DNA from: Toxotes chatareus
Taxonomy: Eukaryota > Chordata > Actinopteri > Toxotidae
Reading direction: 5' to 3'
Length of the DNA: 64,000 nt
Assembly: GCA_016801885.1 (NCBI GenBank)
Contig: CM028902.1
Coordinates: 23,465,580-23,529,579 of the forward strand
Positions 63,601-64,000 of the stretch are shown here, in pieces. The notes beneath the pieces were generated by a model. That model was not told where the DNA came from. It saw only the letters and a list, made by a program, of their open reading frames with translations, and did no database searches. The first letter of the stretch is position 1, and each line of letters begins with the position of its first letter. A program made the position numbers and the translations under genes.

Positions 63601-63876
63601 TAGTGGCTTCGCTCTCACTCTCCAGCCTCTGTCCAATACAAACACACAGACAAACTTCATTACAGAACGGATCTTCAAAAACACAATCTGCTTGTGGAGA
63701 AGAAAAAAAAAACACACAACCATTACCTCAATCATGACTCCTATGGCCTTGACGTGTCTCTGGAAGTCAAAGTGAAAAAGCTCGTCCTGCAGCCACTTAG
63801 CAAAGCAGGTGGACATCTGAGTTTTCAGCTGCTCCACATATTCATCTCGAGGTGTCATGAAGTTCCACTTCAAAAT
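56295..63876 (-). CDS. ckap5: ckap5 (XMAP215/chTOG microtubule polymerase), C-terminal part
   Basis: Processive microtubule plus-end polymerase and spindle-pole factor (human about 2032 aa). The window holds the last 848 residues in 16 exons: 63727-63876, 63425-63628, 63201-63336, 62885-63078, 62612-62784, 59394-59567, 59170-59290, 58863-59042, 58555-58742, 58010-58085, 57693-57881, 57395-57532, 57212-57295, 56931-57090, 56722-56843, 56295-56552. All join in phase with GT-AG introns. The first four encode TOG5 (ILKWNFMTPRDEYVEQL to CGDQVYKLIGN). A K/P-rich linker follows (SEKDMSMLEERIKRSAKK). The C-terminal helical TOG6-like region starts near KEFQLDLDMIEMDQ and includes INFVISQVASGDINTS, IDEVLRQEDKAEV and FLPETINSINLDRILLD. 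The tail ends DDLKKRLERIKSNRQ, matching human. A 24-nt microexon may be inserted in the linker. TOG1-4 and the promoter lie beyond 64,000. Confidence 0.95.
57336..57359. repeat. (AAT)n in a ckap5 intron
   Basis: AAT trinucleotide run. Confidence 0.8.
57659..57689. repeat. (GT)15 microsatellite abutting a ckap5 splice donor
   Basis: On the coding strand this is a CA run starting immediately after the donor of the exon 57693-57881 (AAG|GTAACACAC). Intronic CA runs next to donors can bind hnRNP L and influence splicing; that role is only inferred. Confidence 0.8.
59142..59164. repeat. (GT)n microsatellite in a ckap5 intron
   Basis: GT run just downstream (coding strand) of the donor of exon 59170-59290. 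A CA run at 59060-59077 lies near the other end of the same intron. Confidence 0.8.
59568..62611 (-). other. large ckap5 intron(s) around the microexon
   Basis: The 3.0-kb interval between the exon ending the TOG5-proximal linker (62612-62784) and the exon starting NQARQNSQHS (59394-59567). Apart from the 24-nt microexon candidate at 62029-62052 no coding sequence was seen. Frames here show no conserved protein pattern. Confidence 0.6.
62029..62052 (-). CDS. ckap5: candidate 24-nt microexon of ckap5
   Basis: On the minus strand an acceptor (TTTCGGAGCAG) precedes 24 nt and a strong donor (GAT|GTGAGTACC) follows. Flanking exons meet at phase 2 and the insert is a multiple of three, so inclusion keeps the frame. 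It replaces the junction Asn of KLNQAR with KIMYRTYRI, adding eight residues to the linker after TOG5. Three TGC motifs (CTGCTCTGCCTGCCG) lie about 15-30 nt before the acceptor, the arrangement described for SRRM4-dependent neural microexons. The skipped form gives KLNQAR, which matches the human protein I recall, so this would be an alternative exon. Confidence 0.55.
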
Positions 63877-64000
63877 CTACAGTACAAAAAAAAACCCATT
63901 TTCAGTTTACTTAACTCTGCTAACATTAAGCAACAGAGCTGAGCACATCAGAGCAGCAAACACACAGACACTGATTCTTTAGGAGAAAAAGACTGTTTAT

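Overview
The window is vertebrate nuclear DNA, almost certainly from a percomorph teleost. It holds intron-split genes with GT-AG junctions, many CA/GT microsatellites, and several dispersed repeats and DNA-transposon relics (hAT, Tc1/mariner) of types I recognise from percomorph genomes. Three protein-coding genes can be reconstructed exon by exon. All assignments come from reading translated exons against remembered family sequences; no search was run.

Layout. 1-4,389: intergenic DNA ending in the dnaaf4 promoter, which carries an RFX X-box and a FOX site. 4,390-8,847 (+): dnaaf4 (dyx1c1), complete, 9 coding exons, 417 aa, a cytoplasmic co-chaperone for axonemal dynein assembly. 8,848-34,428: about 25 kb without a convincing gene. 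It holds microsatellites, degenerate dispersed repeats, a CpG-rich CCAAT/TATA promoter-like island with plausible splice sites (17.25-18.06 kb), a 1.3-kb hAT deletion derivative with an 8-bp target duplication (18,065-19,363), a hAT transposase C-terminal relic (33.78-33.96 kb), and several TAAT/POU-motif blocks that could be dbx1 enhancers. 34,429-39,105 (+): dbx1, complete, 4 exons, 329 aa, a homeodomain repressor of neural-tube patterning. About 39,884-52,490: a 12.6-kb AT-rich tandem satellite (unit about 76 bp, roughly 165 units), the most striking structure here. 52.5-54.4 kb: repeat relics including a gutted Tc1/mariner element. 54.45-63.88 kb (-): the 3' part of ckap5 (XMAP215/chTOG), 16 constitutive coding exons (848 aa of the C-terminal region) plus a candidate 24-nt microexon. 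The gene continues past the right edge.

The genes do not form a functional unit: one is a motile-cilium factor, one a neural patterning factor, one a microtubule polymerase. The observations most worth a second look are the satellite (its unit reads as a dimer of two 38-bp halves, with half-unit register junctions near both ends and a local higher-order repeat), the ckap5 microexon with UGC motifs upstream, and the promoter-like spliced unit cut by the hAT insertion.
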